64,000 nucleotides of DNA, taken from positions 72,903,580-72,967,579 of the forward strand of contig NC_083610.1 in NCBI RefSeq assembly GCF_029168945.1, in the 5' to 3' direction. Shown piece by piece: positions 1 to 11,810 of this stretch; the first letter of the stretch is position 1; each line of letters starts with the position of its first letter. The translations under genes were made by a program, and so were the position numbers. Under the pieces are notes generated by a model, which was given only the letters and a program-made list of their open reading frames with translations, did not search any database and was not told the DNA's origin. This DNA comes from Cannabis sativa (lineage: Eukaryota; Streptophyta; Magnoliopsida; Rosales; Cannabaceae).

Positions 1-542
1 GCTCCCAAACACCATTATACATAACACACGCATTAACAGTTGAACCTGTCACATACATTTAAAAAAACACAGTTATAATTTACAACAAAAATCTCACCGA
101 AAAAAAAATCTTAATTAATAATTAATAATAAAACAATAATTATTAATTGATAATAAAATAATAATTAATAATTATTACTAAAACTATAAAAAATAAAACA
201 ATAATTAATAATTAATAATTATTAATAATAATAAATTAATAATAATTAATAATTAATAATTAATAATCAAACAATTATTAATAAAAAAATAAAAAATAAA
301 ACAATAATTAATAATTCATAATAAAATAATAATTAATAATAAAACAGTAATTAATAATTAATAATAAAACAATTATTAATAAAAAAAATAAAACAATAAT
401 TAATAATAAAATAATAATTAATAATAAAACAATAATAATTAATAATTAATAAAACATTTATTGATAAAAAAATAAAAAAATAAACAATTAATTAAACAAT
501 ACTTCATAACTCAATAATAAATAAAATAATTCTTAAAACATT
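1..542. repeat. AT-rich simple repeat (AATTAATAATAAAAC-like)
   Basis: From about position 60 the sequence consists of imperfect repeats of AATTAATAAT and AATAAAAC with almost no G or C. The first 60 bases are ordinary AT-rich sequence with no recognisable feature. The same repeat resumes at 3559-3660 on the far side of the LINE, so the LINE landed inside this block. No gene is seen. Confidence 0.85.
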
Positions 543-558
543 AACTAAAAGAATAATT
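543..558. repeat. LINE target-site duplication (copy at 543-558; partner 3543-3558)
   Basis: The 16-mer AACTAAAAGAATAATT occurs on both sides of the LINE. It defines both element ends exactly. Confidence 0.9.
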
Positions 559-3542
559 TTCTTTTTGAATGAAATATCAACTTCATTAAATCAAAAGCAT
601 TCAAAAAACAAGATATCCCTCAAATTGGGCCAGATATCTTGATCTAAAATGCAACCACCAAAGATCAATCGAGACTGCCTTGCGATAGCATGAGCAGCTC
701 GATTTGCTGATCGTTTAATAAATCGTATCTTAATATTATTAAAAGACAATAACAACAAACGACAATCTTCTATGACTATTCCAAAAGTAGAGGACATCTT
801 TTGGTTACTTCTTATTGCTTGCACAAATAAAAGACTGTCCGATTCGAGCTCCACATTGTCCCTAGATTTTCCTTTTATCCAACTTAGAGCTTCTTTTATC
901 CCCAAGGCTTCAACCACTTCAGCCGGATAGCTACCAGAAAATTGGCTAGTTTTAGCCTCAATGAACTTGCCAACATGATCTCTTACAACTAAGACGTATC
1001 CATATGAGTTATCATTTGGGAAGAGTGCCGCATCTACATTAATCTTGAGATTATTAGTTTCGGGTGGTGTCCATAGCTCAACCCCATCATCATTATTTCC
1101 AAACGATAGTGATAATAGAGCACTTTTATCTTGAGCTTTCCTCCAGTGTTCAAGAGTAATTGAAGATGTAGACATAACTTCCTTCACAGTTGAAGTGCGC
1201 TTGTTCCAGACAATGTTGTTTCTAGCTTTCCACAAAGCCCAACAGAGAGTTGCAGCTCGGCAAATGAAATCACTGTCCTTTGTATTCTGCAACTGTTCAA
1301 ACCAGTGGCCAAATGAAGTCGACATATCAATCACGACAGGCAAGCCAAAAACTGTCCAGCAAGATCGGGCAAAATGGCAAGTGAGAAGCGCATGTGATAC
1401 AGTTTCTGCAGTAGCTTGGCAGACCGGGCATTGTGAGGAGATGGGGACATGTTTCGTGACGAGATTGACACAAGTTGGGAGTGAACCTGCAATGGCTCGC
1501 CACAGTAAATTCAAAACCTTGGGAGGTAGTTTCAAGTGCCAGAATTTTTGCCAAAAACCAGAGTTATTTGGCCGAACTTCGACTGGTTTTTGCTTCTGCA
1601 GCAGCTGGTATGCACTCTGAACAGTGTAGGTTCCTTGATGATTTGCTGTCCATGCCCAACTGTCAGGTCTTAGGTTGATACCAAGAGGAATGGCTAGGAT
1701 TAGATCAGCTTCCTCAGGAGAAAACAGGTCACGGACTGCCTCAATATCCCAGCAGCTGGTGTTCGTTTACAGAAGAGAGTTGACAGTGTTGTTGATGAGT
1801 CCAGGATGTGTAAAAGTGACATACTTATTGCTGGAAGATGGAAGCCAAGGGAAGCCCAGAATTGTTGTTTCTTTTCCATCTCCTATAACCCGAGAAGCTC
1901 CTAACTTAACCAAGGTTTTTGCACCCCAAATACTGCGCCACACAAAGCTTGGGTTATTCCCAAGTTCGGATGATAGGAAGTCGGTATGTGGAAAATATTT
2001 GGCTTTGTAAACTCTACCGGCAAGAGAATCAGGCTTACATAATAATCTCCATCCTTGTTTGGCAAGCATAGCAAGATTAAAATCATGGAGATGCCTAAAT
2101 CCCATACCACCTTCTTCTTTGGGAGTTGCTAGACGATCCCATGACATCCATATAATACCGCGTCCATTGCTTGATTTAGTTTTCCACCAGAAGCTAGCCA
2201 TTAGTTTCTCAATCTCATTACAAGTACCAATCGAGAGAAGGAACACACTCATAGCATAGGTGGGCAGGGATTGAACCACGGTCTTGAGTAAAATTTCTTT
2301 CCCTGCACGAGACAAAAACTTGTCGTCCCAGCTATTGATACGAGATATGACTTTGTTTTTTATGAATCCAAGCACAACATTTTTATTGCGACCTATAATG
2401 TTTGGGAGGCCTAAATAAAAGCTGCCTTCAAGAGCTTCTGACATATGGAGACTAGAGCAAATGGATGCACGGGTAGCAATGTCAGTATTTGGACTAAAAA
2501 ATATGGATGACTTGGAATAATTCACCTTCTGACCAGAAGCATTTTCGAAAAGTTGAAGCATGTTGGTGATGCTACCAGCAGCCCCTTGAGTGGCTTGACT
2601 GAACAAATAACTGTCGTCTGCGAAGAACATATGGGTTATTGGAGGTGCACGTTGAGCAACCTTGCAACCTTCAATGAGTCTATTAGCTTCAAATTTCTGA
2701 ATTAGAGCAGAGAGACCTTCAGCACATATAATGAACAGGTAGGTAGAGAGTGGGTCACCTTGACGAATTCCTCTAGAAGGAGAGATAGGATCAAGAACAA
2801 CTCTATACCGAACCGTAGAGACACATGCCATGATAAGCTCAATCCATTTACTAGCAAACCCCATACAAGCCATCATTGCTCTAAGAAAACTCCATTCAAC
2901 TCGATCATAGGCTTTACTCATATCGAGTTTTAAAGCAATGAAACCTTTCTTGCCGCTTCTTTTTCGCTTCAAATAGTGCATAACCTAAAAAGCAACCATA
3001 ACATTATCAGATATCAAGCGTCCAGGAATAAAAGCGCTTTGGGTTTCAGAAATGATACAGTCAATCAAGTCTCTCATTCTGTTAGCTAAAACTTTCGAAA
3101 TGATCTTATAAAGAACATTACACAACGATATCGGTCTAAGATCGCTCATTATAACAAAGTTTTTCTTTTTAGGAATCAACACAATATTGGTATCATTGAG
3201 CCCTTCTGGTAATACCTCGGTTGCAAAAAATTCTTTTACCAAGTTAGTGACATCCGAACCAACAATATCCCAGTGGTGTTGAAAGAAACCAGGACCCATG
3301 CCATCAGGCCCAGGAGCTTTATCAGGGTGCATAGAGAAAACCGCCACTTTTACTTCTTCGTCAAGAATCGGTTGCAAGAGGGCTTCATTGTGGGATATCG
3401 TGACTGAGCTTCTTACATTATCAATAATTAGAGGAGAAAAAGAATCCATAGATTGAAATAGATCCTCAAAATACTGATTTATCACATTTGCAATATCAGT
3501 ATTCCAACATTGCCAAGAACCGTTAGCATCTTGCAATTGTTG
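559..3542 (-). mobile_element. 5'-truncated L1-type LINE retrotransposon
   Basis: The element reads right to left. It is bounded by a 16-bp direct repeat, AACTAAAAGAATAATT, at 543-558 and 3543-3558, which is the expected long target-site duplication of target-primed reverse transcription. It contains the middle of the reverse transcriptase, the thumb and zinc-binding region, and an RNase H domain. The endonuclease, ORF1 and the RT N-terminus are missing, so it is 5'-truncated. The 3' end has only a short A-rich tail. It is inserted into an AT-rich simple repeat. The bounds follow directly from the target duplication. Confidence 0.93.
591..3542 (-). pseudogene. LINE ORF2 remnant: reverse transcriptase, zinc-binding region and RNase H
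   Basis: On the minus strand the remnant begins within the RT domain. It shows PGPDG near 3300, an IVLIPKKK-type segment, DLRPISLCN, and the conserved FADD catalytic box near 2612-2630. A CPVC-containing zf-RVT segment lies near 1420, and a plant RVT_3 RNase H (INVDAA, ESDS, RSANRAAHA) covers about 1050-680. Two in-frame stops break it: a TAG near 2983 (between residues VAF and VMHYL) and another near 1767. These look like point mutations because the frame continues on both sides. The first residues of the open frame above 3542 come from flanking repeat DNA. It cannot encode a working protein. Confidence 0.9.
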
Positions 3543-3558
3543 AACTAAAAGAATAATT

Positions 3559-4015
3559 AATAACACAAATATTAATAAATCAATACAAAATAAAGTAATC
3601 ATAAAATAATGAATAATTAATTACAAAAATAATTAATTAATTAGAAAAAATTAAAAAATAAATAAAAAAACCCATCGGGTCCGATTGGTCCGACCATCGG
3701 ACCCACATGGAGGAGCATCGGACCCACATTCAAAAAATTAAAAATAGCCATCAGGTCCGATGGGGTCCGATTGGTCCGACCATCGGACCCACGTTCAAAA
3801 AATTAAAAAAAAAAAAGCTATCGGGTCCGATTGGTCCGACCATCGGACCCCCATGGAGGAGCATCGGACCCACGTTCAAAAAATTTAAAAAAAAAAATTA
3901 AGGCATCGGACCAATCGGACCCACTTGGAGGAGCATCGGACCAATCGGACCTTCACCCCTGCCAAAAAATTTTCCCCCTACATCGGGCCAACATCGGACC
4001 CCATCGGGCTCGACG
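3559..4015. repeat. AT-rich spacer followed by a CATCGGACC / GGTCCGAT minisatellite
   Basis: After 100 bases of AT repeat, positions 3671-4015 carry many copies of short GC-rich words: CATCGGGTCCGATTGGTCCGACCATCGGACC variants separated by A-rich ATTCAAAAAATTAAAA linkers. The words are partly self-complementary (GGTCCGAT against ATCGGACC), so stem-loops are possible. Short open frames here have low-complexity Gly/Pro/Ser/Asp composition and are not genes. Confidence 0.8.
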
Positions 4016-4860
4016 AAAAAAAATGCAGAAAACCAGTAAAAATCCAGTTTTCACATGCAGCAAACATTTTAACAGAAAAAACAGCAAAATAACAGCAACA
4101 ATCCACAGATCAAGCAACAAACACAACATTCTTAATTAAATATAACAACAACAAACAAGATTCAAAAAAAAAAATTAATTACTTACCCATTGATGCTATA
4201 TGGGAGCTTGTAGTGTTCTAGCTTCTAATGTAGTGGCTTAGTGTGGTGGCTTGTAGTGTGGAAGGTTGTAGCTTCTAGTGTATTAATGAGTGAAGAGAAA
4301 AAAAAATTTGGTGGTGGTGGAATATGGGATTCGGCTGGGGAAGGGTGTGAAATTGATGGGAAGAGAGGGTTGGAGAGGGTAGATGTAATTGGGGAGGGTA
4401 TTATGGGGAAAACAATAAAGTGTCATATATAACTAATTTTGTTAAGTATAAGTTTATGATTTTTTTTTTTTAAGATAATGTAAGCATATTAATTCAAATT
4501 TCATCAAGATAACTTTAATGGACAACTCTTATTGGAAATGCTTTAAGAGCAAATTTAATGCTAGTGGCTTATGAAGTACCTTATTAGACCGTGTCAGTTG
4601 CCAAGCTAATGCGACTAAAAATTTAAAAGGCTTTTTTTTTTATTTTTTATTTTTACACTTCAAAATATATTTTTTTTTTTTTGTATTTTTACGGAATTTT
4701 ACATAAAAACTCCTATTGCAACTAGTGCTGCAACCTAAATTGTAACAAAAAATCGTACATAACTCCTATTGCAACTAGCGCTGCAACCACTTTAGAAACT
4801 CAAACCGTAAATTTGAAGAAAAAGTTTAAAAAAAAACAGTATATGAGGTAATTTTCCCAA
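4016..4860. other. Unclassified AT-rich sequence, probable transposon debris
   Basis: No gene was recognised. At 4200-4280 there are repeated TAGTGTGGTGGCTTGTAGTG-like words, and at 4190 the minus strand has a GTAAGT donor-like site. At 4710-4800 a roughly 30-bp word (ACTCCTATTGCAACTAG) occurs twice. The text around 4500-4600 resembles a transposon end, but no matching partner was found. Confidence 0.4.
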
Positions 4861-4963
4861 TTTAAAATAACTAAAATAACAACATTACTAAGTAAAAAAT
4901 AAAGCAAAATATCATAAAAATAAATATACAAAACAACTAAGTGTTACAAATTCAATAAAAAAA

Positions 4964-5745
4964 TGTTATATTATTTAATATAATAATATGTAGATTAAAA
5001 TGTGGTAATATATGTTATTATGTGAATAATATATATTAAGTGTATGGTAAATAAATGTGTAACTTATGATTTTACAACCTACACTTTTGTAACCTACATG
5101 TTGTAACTTGGAGAGGAGTTACAATTTGTTGTCACTTGTAACTCATGTGTTGATCACACATTATTAGTGTAATAAAAGAGATGTTACACAATTTGATGAT
5201 AGGATTCAAATGGTTTAAAATATAGTTGTTACAAACTATATTAATGCTCATTATATGAGAGAAATGAGATGGTGAGTTTGAATTCTAAGTGTGATCACCT
5301 AAACACTATATAAAGGAGTCTAATGTGCTCATTTGAGAGAGATGAAGTTTTCTATCAAGAAAGCACTTTGCTAGAAAACCCTAAAAGACTTGATAATTCC
5401 CAAAGCTATTTCCTAGAGAGTTCCCTTAGTGCTTAGAGGTAGGGGGAAATAAGCTTTTGGACAAAGGTGTAATACCTTGTTCAAGTCATGGTGATCCCCA
5501 CTAATCTACACTCAAGGTTGTGAGTGAGTGTATATATATATCATTCTCTTATTATATATATACATATTTTATATTACATGTGTTCTTATCTTCTTCTACA
5601 TTTCTTATATATAATATATATAGTGTATATATATTGTATATTATGTTGTTGTAACATTTATTTAATCTATTTGTTGGTCCTTGTATTGTATTACAATAGA
5701 GTTGTAATATCTTGATTTTCTTCCATTGTAATAATATCTCTAACA
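4964..5745 (+). repeat. 5' LTR of the LARD element
   Basis: Starts TGTTATATTATT and ends CTCTAACA. It matches 8211-8993 along its whole length. A TATA box lies at 5307-5314. Its 3' part is rich in (TA)n. Confidence 0.9.
5307..5314 (+). promoter_or_regulatory. LTR TATA box (TATATAAA)
   Basis: TATATAAA followed by AGGAGTC lies mid-LTR, where the U3/R boundary of a plant LTR is expected. The same octamer is at 8554-8561 in the 3' LTR. Confidence 0.55.
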
Positions 5746-8210
5746 ATCAAAAACTTATTCCTTTTCAATGGAAGAGGAGATAAATCAAGATTTTGAGAAC
5801 ACAAGGATAAAAGATTTAATTTGTGTGAAAACCATTCATGGATGAGCATGGTGGTATATATTATGTGATCATGTGTTTAAATCATATTATATATATGATA
5901 TTTAAATTTTATATCATGTTATTGTATGTATATATGTGAGATATATAATATATAACTTGTATATATATAAGTAATGTATATTATATATATGTAGAGCGTG
6001 TATATATATTAGTGAGATTAAATATATAGAAATAATTATTTTTATGTATTTATATGAGACATGCATACATAATATATGTTATATATGTGTATATAATATA
6101 TATCATGTATATTAAAGTGTATATATATGTTATATGTGTGAGGTATGTAATATATATAATTGTGTAATTAATGTATATATTATGTATATATGATATATAT
6201 GTATATTATAGTATATATGTTATATATATATGAGATATGTAACATATGTATTTGTGAATTTAATATTGATATATTGTGTATTTACATATGAGATGTTAAT
6301 TAGTAAAATACATATTATATAAATATATGAATTATATATAGTATGATAATAATGTTGATAGTAATATAATATTATTTATTGCTATTGATGTGAAGATTAT
6401 TATCATCTATATTGTGAATAAAGTGAATATTTGGAATTCCTTTTCCAATATTGATTTTGAGAAAAGAAATTTTAACTTGTGAGAAGTTACATTTTTTCAG
6501 AATTTAAAGTGATAATTATCTCATTTTATGAGATAAAAAATTGAATTATGAAAGTTACACTTATGAGAATTGTCTTCTCATGCAAGAGCAAATGGATCAA
6601 AAGTGGATCCAAACTTGTGAAATGAGCCATAAATTGAAAGAGTAATTTTAGACTCAAACAAAGTGAATCAATGTGGATTCAAAAATTATGAGAAGATTTC
6701 AAAATTAGAGAAGCAATTTTGAATCTTAAATTATCAAAGTAGTGAACAAAATTAATGAGAATTTTGTTAACTTTAGTGTAATATTTGGGTTAATCTCATT
6801 GAGGAGATAACTTTAAAATAAAGGATAAATAATCACATTATTTTGTAATAGGTGATGTGAGTTTGATATTTTAGTTTTGTTGAGAACTAAAAATATCAAA
6901 TGGTATTTTAAAGTGACCTTAAAAAGTCATTTCAAGAAGAAATATACAAAAGTGATATTTTATATACACTTTATGCTAGAAATGTGGGGGTGAACCACAA
7001 ATTTAATCAAAATGTGTTGAGACATTGTTGATTAATTTATTTGATTTTGAATTCAAATTCTAAATCAAGTTGGTTATGTGCATAAGTGAAAAGATTGACA
7101 TATTTGGTGTCAAATATTTTTGGTAAAAATAATTTCAAGAAGGAAATTAAATTTAAAAAAAAATTATAGAGACTAAGTGGTGTTCTATATTTTAAAATCA
7201 AGATATTGTTTTGATATAGTGAAATGTGAAAGTGTGGGGGTGATACTCCAATGTAAAAAGTTTAAGACATGTTTGGTGTCTTAAAATAAAGTGTAATTTA
7301 GACACATTTGGTGTTTAAATTAGTGTTTAATTTTGATATGCTTGGTATCAAAATTATTGAGAATGTAAGTTGTGTGAAAATTAATCTTTTATGATTGAAT
7401 TTTCAAAGCTTAAGTACTTAAGGAGAAAAGTGGTCACAAAGTGAATACTATATTTTTGGCATGCATGATTCATATGGAATCAATAGTGAGAAGTTATAAC
7501 AAATCGCTTAATCTCCGTACAAGATTAAAGCACGAATTTTCGAGGGATGGGACCTAAACTCCCTTAGTGTTTTGCTCATTGATGGTAACCTATCTTAACA
7601 CTAGTAAACATCTATTCTTAAGTTCAATAGGTACTAACAAGTCAATAGAGTGAATATGGTACTCAATTGTCTCATCTATGAATGAGTACATGTGGTAAAA
7701 ATTGAGGGTTAAAACCAAAAAGGTTTTTTAATGGAGCTTAAGCTTAAGAAAACTCACTTAAGCTTAAGAAGTGTCTAAAGAGTGGTGAGACACTAAAACT
7801 CCACCTATATGGACTAGAGGTGGTGCCGCCTCTTATGAGAATTGGGAGTATTCTCTAGAGAGTCCATGAATTGGAATTTTGCATATGGCCATTAACGGTG
7901 CAAGAGCGAGACATGCGGTCTCAAGTGAGCATTAGCGAGGGTGTGTGTGTTATCATCGGTTTGTACTAAAGAAATAGTGGTTCAATGCTACAGCAACCAA
8001 AATTTCATCAAACTTTGTGATAACTACACTAAGGTAAAATTCAAATCGAAAGATATTTTACCTAATGCACCTAAGCAAGACTTCTTTGAAAGTGTGTATT
8101 TATTCAATCATAGTGGGAGAATGTTATATTTTGATATAATATTTTGATTGATTAAATAAAAGTTACAAGTGTGTTACAAGTGTGTCATACATTTTAATCT
8201 AGTGGGGGAT
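5746..8210 (+). other. Internal region of the LARD element, no protein-coding content
   Basis: AT-rich with extended (TA)n from 5870 to 6350, then a lower-TA part with repeated phrases such as TGTGGGGGTGA (near 6983 and 7233). The sequence after the 5' LTR (ATCAAAAACTTATTCC) is not the usual initiator-Met tRNA binding site, so the primer is unclear. The longest open frame (7941-8147) matches nothing recognised. A leader or packaging RNA role is inferred only from the element type. Confidence 0.6.
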
Positions 8211-8993
8211 TGTTATATTATTTAATATAATAATATGTAGATTAAAATGTGGTAATATATGTTAATATGTGAATAATATATATTAAGTGTATGGTAAATA
8301 AATGTGTAACTTATGATTTTACAACCTACACTTTTGTAACCTACATGTTGTAACGTGGAGAGGAGTTACAATTTGTTGTCACTTGTAACTCATGTGTTGA
8401 TCACACATTATTAGTATAATAAAAGAGATGTTACACAATTTGATGATAGGATTCAAATGGTTTAAAATATAGTTGTTACAAACTATATTAATCCTCATTA
8501 TAGGAGAGAAATGAGATGGTGAGTTTGAATTCTAAGTGTGATCACCTAAACACTATATAAAGGAGTCTAATGTGCTCATTTGAGAGAGATGAAGTTTTCT
8601 ATCAAGAAAGCACTTTGCTAGAAAACCCTAAAAGGCTTGATAATTCCCAAAGCTATTTCCTAGAGAGTTCCCTTAGTGCTTAGAGGTAGGGGAAATAAGC
8701 TTTTGGACAAAGGTGTAATACCTTGTTCAAGTCATGGTGATCCCCACTAATCTACACTCAAGGTTGTGAGTGAGTGTATATATATATATCATTCTCTTAT
8801 TATATATATACATATTTTATATTACATGTATTCTTATCTTCTTCTACATTTCTTATATATAATATATATAGTGTATATATATTGTATATTATGTTGTTGT
8901 AACATTTATTTAATCTATTTGTTGGTCCTTGTATTGTATTACAATAGAGTTGTAATATCTTGATTTTCTTCCATTGTAATAATATCTCTAACA
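8211..8993 (+). repeat. 3' LTR of the LARD element
   Basis: It is nearly identical to 4964-5745, differing by scattered single bases and one TA unit. It is followed by AAAAAAG. Confidence 0.9.
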
Positions 8994-9247
8994 AAAAAAG
9001 CCACTAAAAATATAATTAATATATTTTATTATATAAATAATATAAATAATTTTTTAATGTATATAAATGTAATTGAATTGAATTAATTTTTAATTAAATT
9101 TTGAGATTGACATCCAATAATCGATCAAATCTAATTATAATCTAACTTTTAGCATCCAATCTAATTCAATTGTAAATAAAAATCTAATTTTTTGTAATTA
9201 GATTAGATCAGATCAGTTCGATTTAATTTGAATGTTGCTCACTCCTA

Positions 9248-9739
9248 TTAAGAAGTGACATATCCTGCCAAACACCTCATTTGCTCTAAAAATTGTTAGC
9301 TAGACAAATTAAAACTTTTTAAATATTTTTTTATATGTAAAATCACATCAAACATAACATTATATAATTACCAAAGTTCTATCATGGGGTTAAGGGCTTG
9401 GTAGCTACTAAAACCATCAACAATCATAACTTCATTTTGAAGCAACTTTATCTTTATTTTTCCATCATTTTTACCTTAAAATTACTATTCCATCTCTAAT
9501 CACTACTTTAAATTCTACTTCAACCAAGAATATAGGAGTATTTATCAAACTCCTCACACCGCATAAACTTCCCTTATCACACCGCATCGCATAAAGTATG
9601 TTGTTTAAAATTCTTTGTAGTGCGGCTGTGATTTACATTTACCAAATCGTGCTGTGCAGTACGGTTTGTGGTTTTAAATTTAATAATTGCAGTTCAAAAA
9701 GCATTGTACTATATATTACAAAGTTACTAATTTTTTGAA
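9248..9739. other. AT-rich spacer
   Basis: No gene, RNA or clear repeat was recognised in this stretch. Confidence 0.5.
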
Positions 9740-10115
9740 GGGTAGATAGTTGCATAAGTACCCAAAGTTTTAAATTTGTTAGTGGCATAATCCCAATGTT
9801 TATTTTTAGCGGCATAAGTACCTAATATTTGTAAAACTGTAAATTTTCTCTAATTTTGTCAGTACAAGCTCTATTATTTTCTTAAACTAGCCACACATAA
9901 GGTCCAGATTCTTGATCATTGGGTCTAGACATAAACATGTAGTATCAGTTACTTCTAAATGTTCCTTTAATATATTCAAAACAGAGTCTGTACTGACAAA
10001 ATTGGAGGAAAATTACAGTTTTATAAACATTGGGTACTTATGCCGCTAAAAATAAACATTGGGTTTATGCCGCTTACAAACTTAAAACTTTGGATCCTTA
10101 TGCCGCTATTTACCC
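9740..10115. mobile_element. MULE-type MITE with long terminal inverted repeats
   Basis: The two halves are inverted copies of about 130 bp. The left starts GGGTAGATAGTTGCATAAGTA and the right, in reverse complement, starts GGGTAAATAGCGGCATAAGG. Both share AGCGGCATAAGTACC and TTTTGTCAGTACA blocks. It carries no coding frame. The flanks are T-rich, so a 9-bp TSD cannot be confirmed. Long TIRs and small size suggest a MULE-derived MITE. Confidence 0.75.
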
Positions 10116-11130
10116 TTTTTTTTTTAATATAATGTTTATTTTTTTTTCATATAAGAACAAATATATATAATATATGTGTATATTACATTATTTTTTTTAG
10201 AGACAATTCAATATAATGATTTGATGATTAGTATATACATTATGATGTTAAAGCTTTAATAGGATTTTTTTTTGTATTGTTAAAACTTTATTAGATTGAT
10301 TTTTAAATTTTTATTATAATGTTTAATAATGATGATAGTGTAAACCGTTCAAATTGTACTACATTTTTGGGATTTAGTTTTTGTAATTTTAAGATCTCAC
10401 AATGCGATTTCAGTTTGAGAAATTACCAAAATCGCATATGGGTTTGGTTTGAAAAAATGCTACAACCCACACCGCTAACACCCCTACAATAATATTTATT
10501 TTTTATTCTTTTTATGGATAAATAAATAATTTAGTTAGTAAATAAATATTTACTAATATAAATATTATATTGATAAAAACTTAATTATCATGATAAAAAA
10601 GCATACAAAATATTTTTTAAAAAATGTGGTGTTGTTTTTTTTCAAAAAAACATTGTTCTTGTTGTTGTTGTTGTTTTTAGTTGTTGTTAATTTAATTTAT
10701 ATTTTTATTTTGTAATTTTAAATTATATATGCTACTGTAATTTATTTTTGTTAAATTTTTTGCTGTACATTTTTATTTATTTAGATAACTGAAACAGTAA
10801 TATAAATTTAAATCTAAAATTAAAATATACGTAGAATTATAATTATAAAAATAATATATAATAATATTTTATTGGAGTTTATATGTGTGTAATTGAATAA
10901 AAAGATTAGGGGTATTTGGGATAAAGAATTTCTCTATATGTATTGACGGTGAGAATTCGTCAACTAACTTTTTGGCTGGATAATCAAACTCTACTTCAAG
11001 CTCAGAACTAAGATGAAGAAATAAATGAAATATAAATTCAAGTGCCTATCTCAAAGTAGATTGAAAATAAAAACTTCCTATTGCTCTCAATATAATGGTT
11101 TTAAGAGTAATTTTCCAACCCTTTCTCACA
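10116..11130. other. AT-rich intergenic stretch
   Basis: Poly-T and AT-rich text with no recognised gene or repeat family. One short GTTGTTGTTGTT run occurs near 10,660. Confidence 0.5.
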
Positions 11131-11330
11131 CTTGAGAATAGGATATTTATAAGCTCTAATGGCTTGAATTACATGGTAGTCTCAAATAAACAAGTTGTCA
11201 CTTTTGGGTTGCAAACCGTAAGTGCAAGAGGTGGTCTTGCACCTCGTACCTTTGTCTGGTGTCAAGTGATCCCAGGTCGTAGAGGTGGTGGCTGTAGTGT
11301 ACTCTTGGTTGGGTCCCCAGACCTTGCAGG
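11131..11330. repeat. Outer left arm of a giant inverted repeat (partner 34861-35061)
   Basis: This segment matches the reverse complement of 34861-35061 over about 200 bp. Shared words include GGTTGCAAACC, AAGAGGTGGTCTT / AGGAGGTGGTCTT, GAGGTGGTGG and CTTATAAA / CCTATAAA near the outer end. The open frame at 11095-11403 merely reads through it and is not a recognised gene. The matched right arm has TATAAATACC at 35041, so this may be promoter-proximal LTR sequence of an old Gypsy family. Confidence 0.7.
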
Positions 11331-11801
11331 TGCATTGCTTCCACTACTTGTACCTCCTCGCTCTCAGAACTTGCAGGGGGTTGTTAGGAATATTTTACCA
11401 TGATCTAGATTTAGTAACAAGTATGTTGAATTATCATCCTAAATATGAATTCTCTAAAACAATGAAATAAACGCATAAGGGTTTAAGAAAACCTTACATT
11501 AGTTGCAGAGGAATATAATGACTCCTCCTGTTCAAGATCTCTAGCCCTTGATTCCTTTCTGTAGCAGAGCATTATCAAGATCTGAACCTGGATCTCTTTC
11601 TCTCCTTCGGGTTTGGTTACCACCATCTTACTCACTATGATTGAGTACTTGACTTGCTATGTGTGGGCATGGCACTCATCACTCAAGGTTCGAATAGTGA
11701 AGAACAATGAAGGAGGTGAAATCTCTATAGAAGGAACTCTCTCATCTAGGTTTGGTTGAATAGTCAGGTTGACAAAAATTGATGAGTGAGAGTATCATGT
11801 T

Positions 11802-11810
11802 CCTTTTATA
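11802..11810 (-). promoter_or_regulatory. TATA box of the long Copia LTR
   Basis: The minus strand reads TATAAAAGG about 430 bp from the LTR 3' end. The position suits the LTR promoter. It is inference from motif and location only. Confidence 0.45.

Larger units (their letters stand above)
4964..8993 (+). mobile_element. Non-coding LTR retrotransposon (LARD-like), complete
   Basis: Two directly repeated LTRs of about 782 bp (TGTTATATTA...CTCTAACA) flank 2465 bp of internal sequence with no gag or pol. A polypurine tract, AGTGGGGGAT (8201-8210), abuts the 3' LTR as in Copia elements and sets the orientation as plus. The flanks are A-rich, so the 5-bp TSD (AAAAA) is plausible but ambiguous. 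The LTRs differ at about nine positions (roughly 1 percent), so insertion was fairly recent. It must have been mobilised in trans because no coding frame resembles a retrotransposon protein. Confidence 0.88.
4861..9247. mobile_element. Old hAT-type MITE, interrupted by the LARD element
   Basis: Segments 4861-4963 and 8994-9247 read, in reverse complement, as the two parts of the same MITE found at 12703-21116. Shared features include the TTGAATTTGTAAC block, the GATTGACATCCAATAA block, and a degraded end (TAGGAGTGAGCA on the minus strand, against TAGGGGTGGGCA in the younger copy). The left terminus is not recognisable and may be lost. Joining the two segments gives continuous homology, which shows that the LTR element inserted into a pre-existing MITE. 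Confidence 0.75.

Noticed and set aside
7941..8147. 68-residue open frame inside the LARD element
   Set aside because: It has no similarity to retrotransposon proteins and no conserved motif. Chance is sufficient in 2.5 kb.
11095..11403. 102-residue open frame
   Set aside because: It reads through the outer inverted-repeat arm. The matching arm at 34861-35061 does not keep the frame.
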